From positions 18,586,746-18,615,010 of the forward strand of contig CM060325.1 of NCBI GenBank assembly GCA_030674155.1: 28,265 nucleotides of DNA, given 5' to 3'. Below, piece by piece: positions 28,229 to 28,265 of this stretch. The notes below the pieces were generated by a model, which saw only the letters and a program-made list of their open reading frames with translations, was not told where the DNA came from and did not search any database. Every line of letters starts with the position of its first letter. The stretch's first letter is position 1. The stretch is from Stramonita haemastoma. Lineage: Eukaryota; Mollusca; Gastropoda; Neogastropoda; Muricidae. The position numbers and the translations under genes were made by a program.

Positions 28229-28265
<37 letters not shown>
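28210..28265. repeat. (CT)n array running off the right edge
   Basis: CT array with CATCTCTCC interruption, continuing past the window end. Confidence 0.95.

Overview
This is a eukaryotic, gene-free and extremely repeat-dense window. It contains no operons, ribosome binding sites, rRNA, CRISPR or bacterial genes. Every long open frame is either the translation of a microsatellite (Cys-Val, His-Thr, Leu-Ser or Arg-Glu runs) or part of a transposon. I could not support any host protein-coding exon. The organism is most likely a marine invertebrate, and I favour a gastropod mollusc. The reasons are three families of tRNA-headed SINEs of a kind I associate with gastropod genomes, two decayed LINE fragments of an invertebrate type, and very heavy GT, GA, ATGT and ACAG microsatellite content. 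This taxonomic call is inference from remembered repeat style, not from a search.

Layout. 1-660 is a degenerate 32-bp minisatellite. 1133-2424 holds a SINE-A copy, an unclassified repeat and a SINE-B copy, all decayed. 2425-2760 is unique sequence with a cluster of TGACGT (CRE-like) sites. 2760-5570 is mostly GA, ATGT, GT and AC arrays with one SINE-A copy, and it ends at a 100-N assembly gap (5666-5765). 5825-6127 is a SINE-B copy. 6440-8720 is GA/ACAG arrays, a 585-bp five-base-register repeat and AC repeats. 9074-10140 contains a GGACA array, a LINE fragment with a zinc-finger-like C terminus and a 57-85 bp tandem array. 10650-13530 is compound microsatellites enclosing a locally duplicated 250-bp segment (12237 and 12861). 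14375-17500 carries SINE-C and SINE-A copies among CA/CG, TG, TA and GATA arrays.

The most striking object lies at 17616-17815 and 19540-19740. It is a non-coding block present twice, 1,924 bp apart in the same orientation, with 144 consecutive identical bases and 174/177 identity overall. The flanks are unrelated. The block is dense in homeodomain-, Sox- and GATA-like words. It could be a duplicated conserved enhancer, a young dispersed repeat or an assembly duplicate; sequence alone does not decide.

The right third (20000-28265) contains a LINE/SINE 3' tail inside an ACAG array, an inverted partner of the 1592-1732 repeat, long CA, CG and TA tracts, two SINE-C heads side by side, and a composite CG-rich minisatellite. 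Its last element is a SINE-C copy into which a 155-bp LINE 3' end has jumped, leaving a perfect 13-bp target-site duplication.

The elements do not form a pathway. The window reads as a retroelement landing ground in which element tails and interiors have seeded or absorbed microsatellites, with a few high-complexity islands that may be regulatory.
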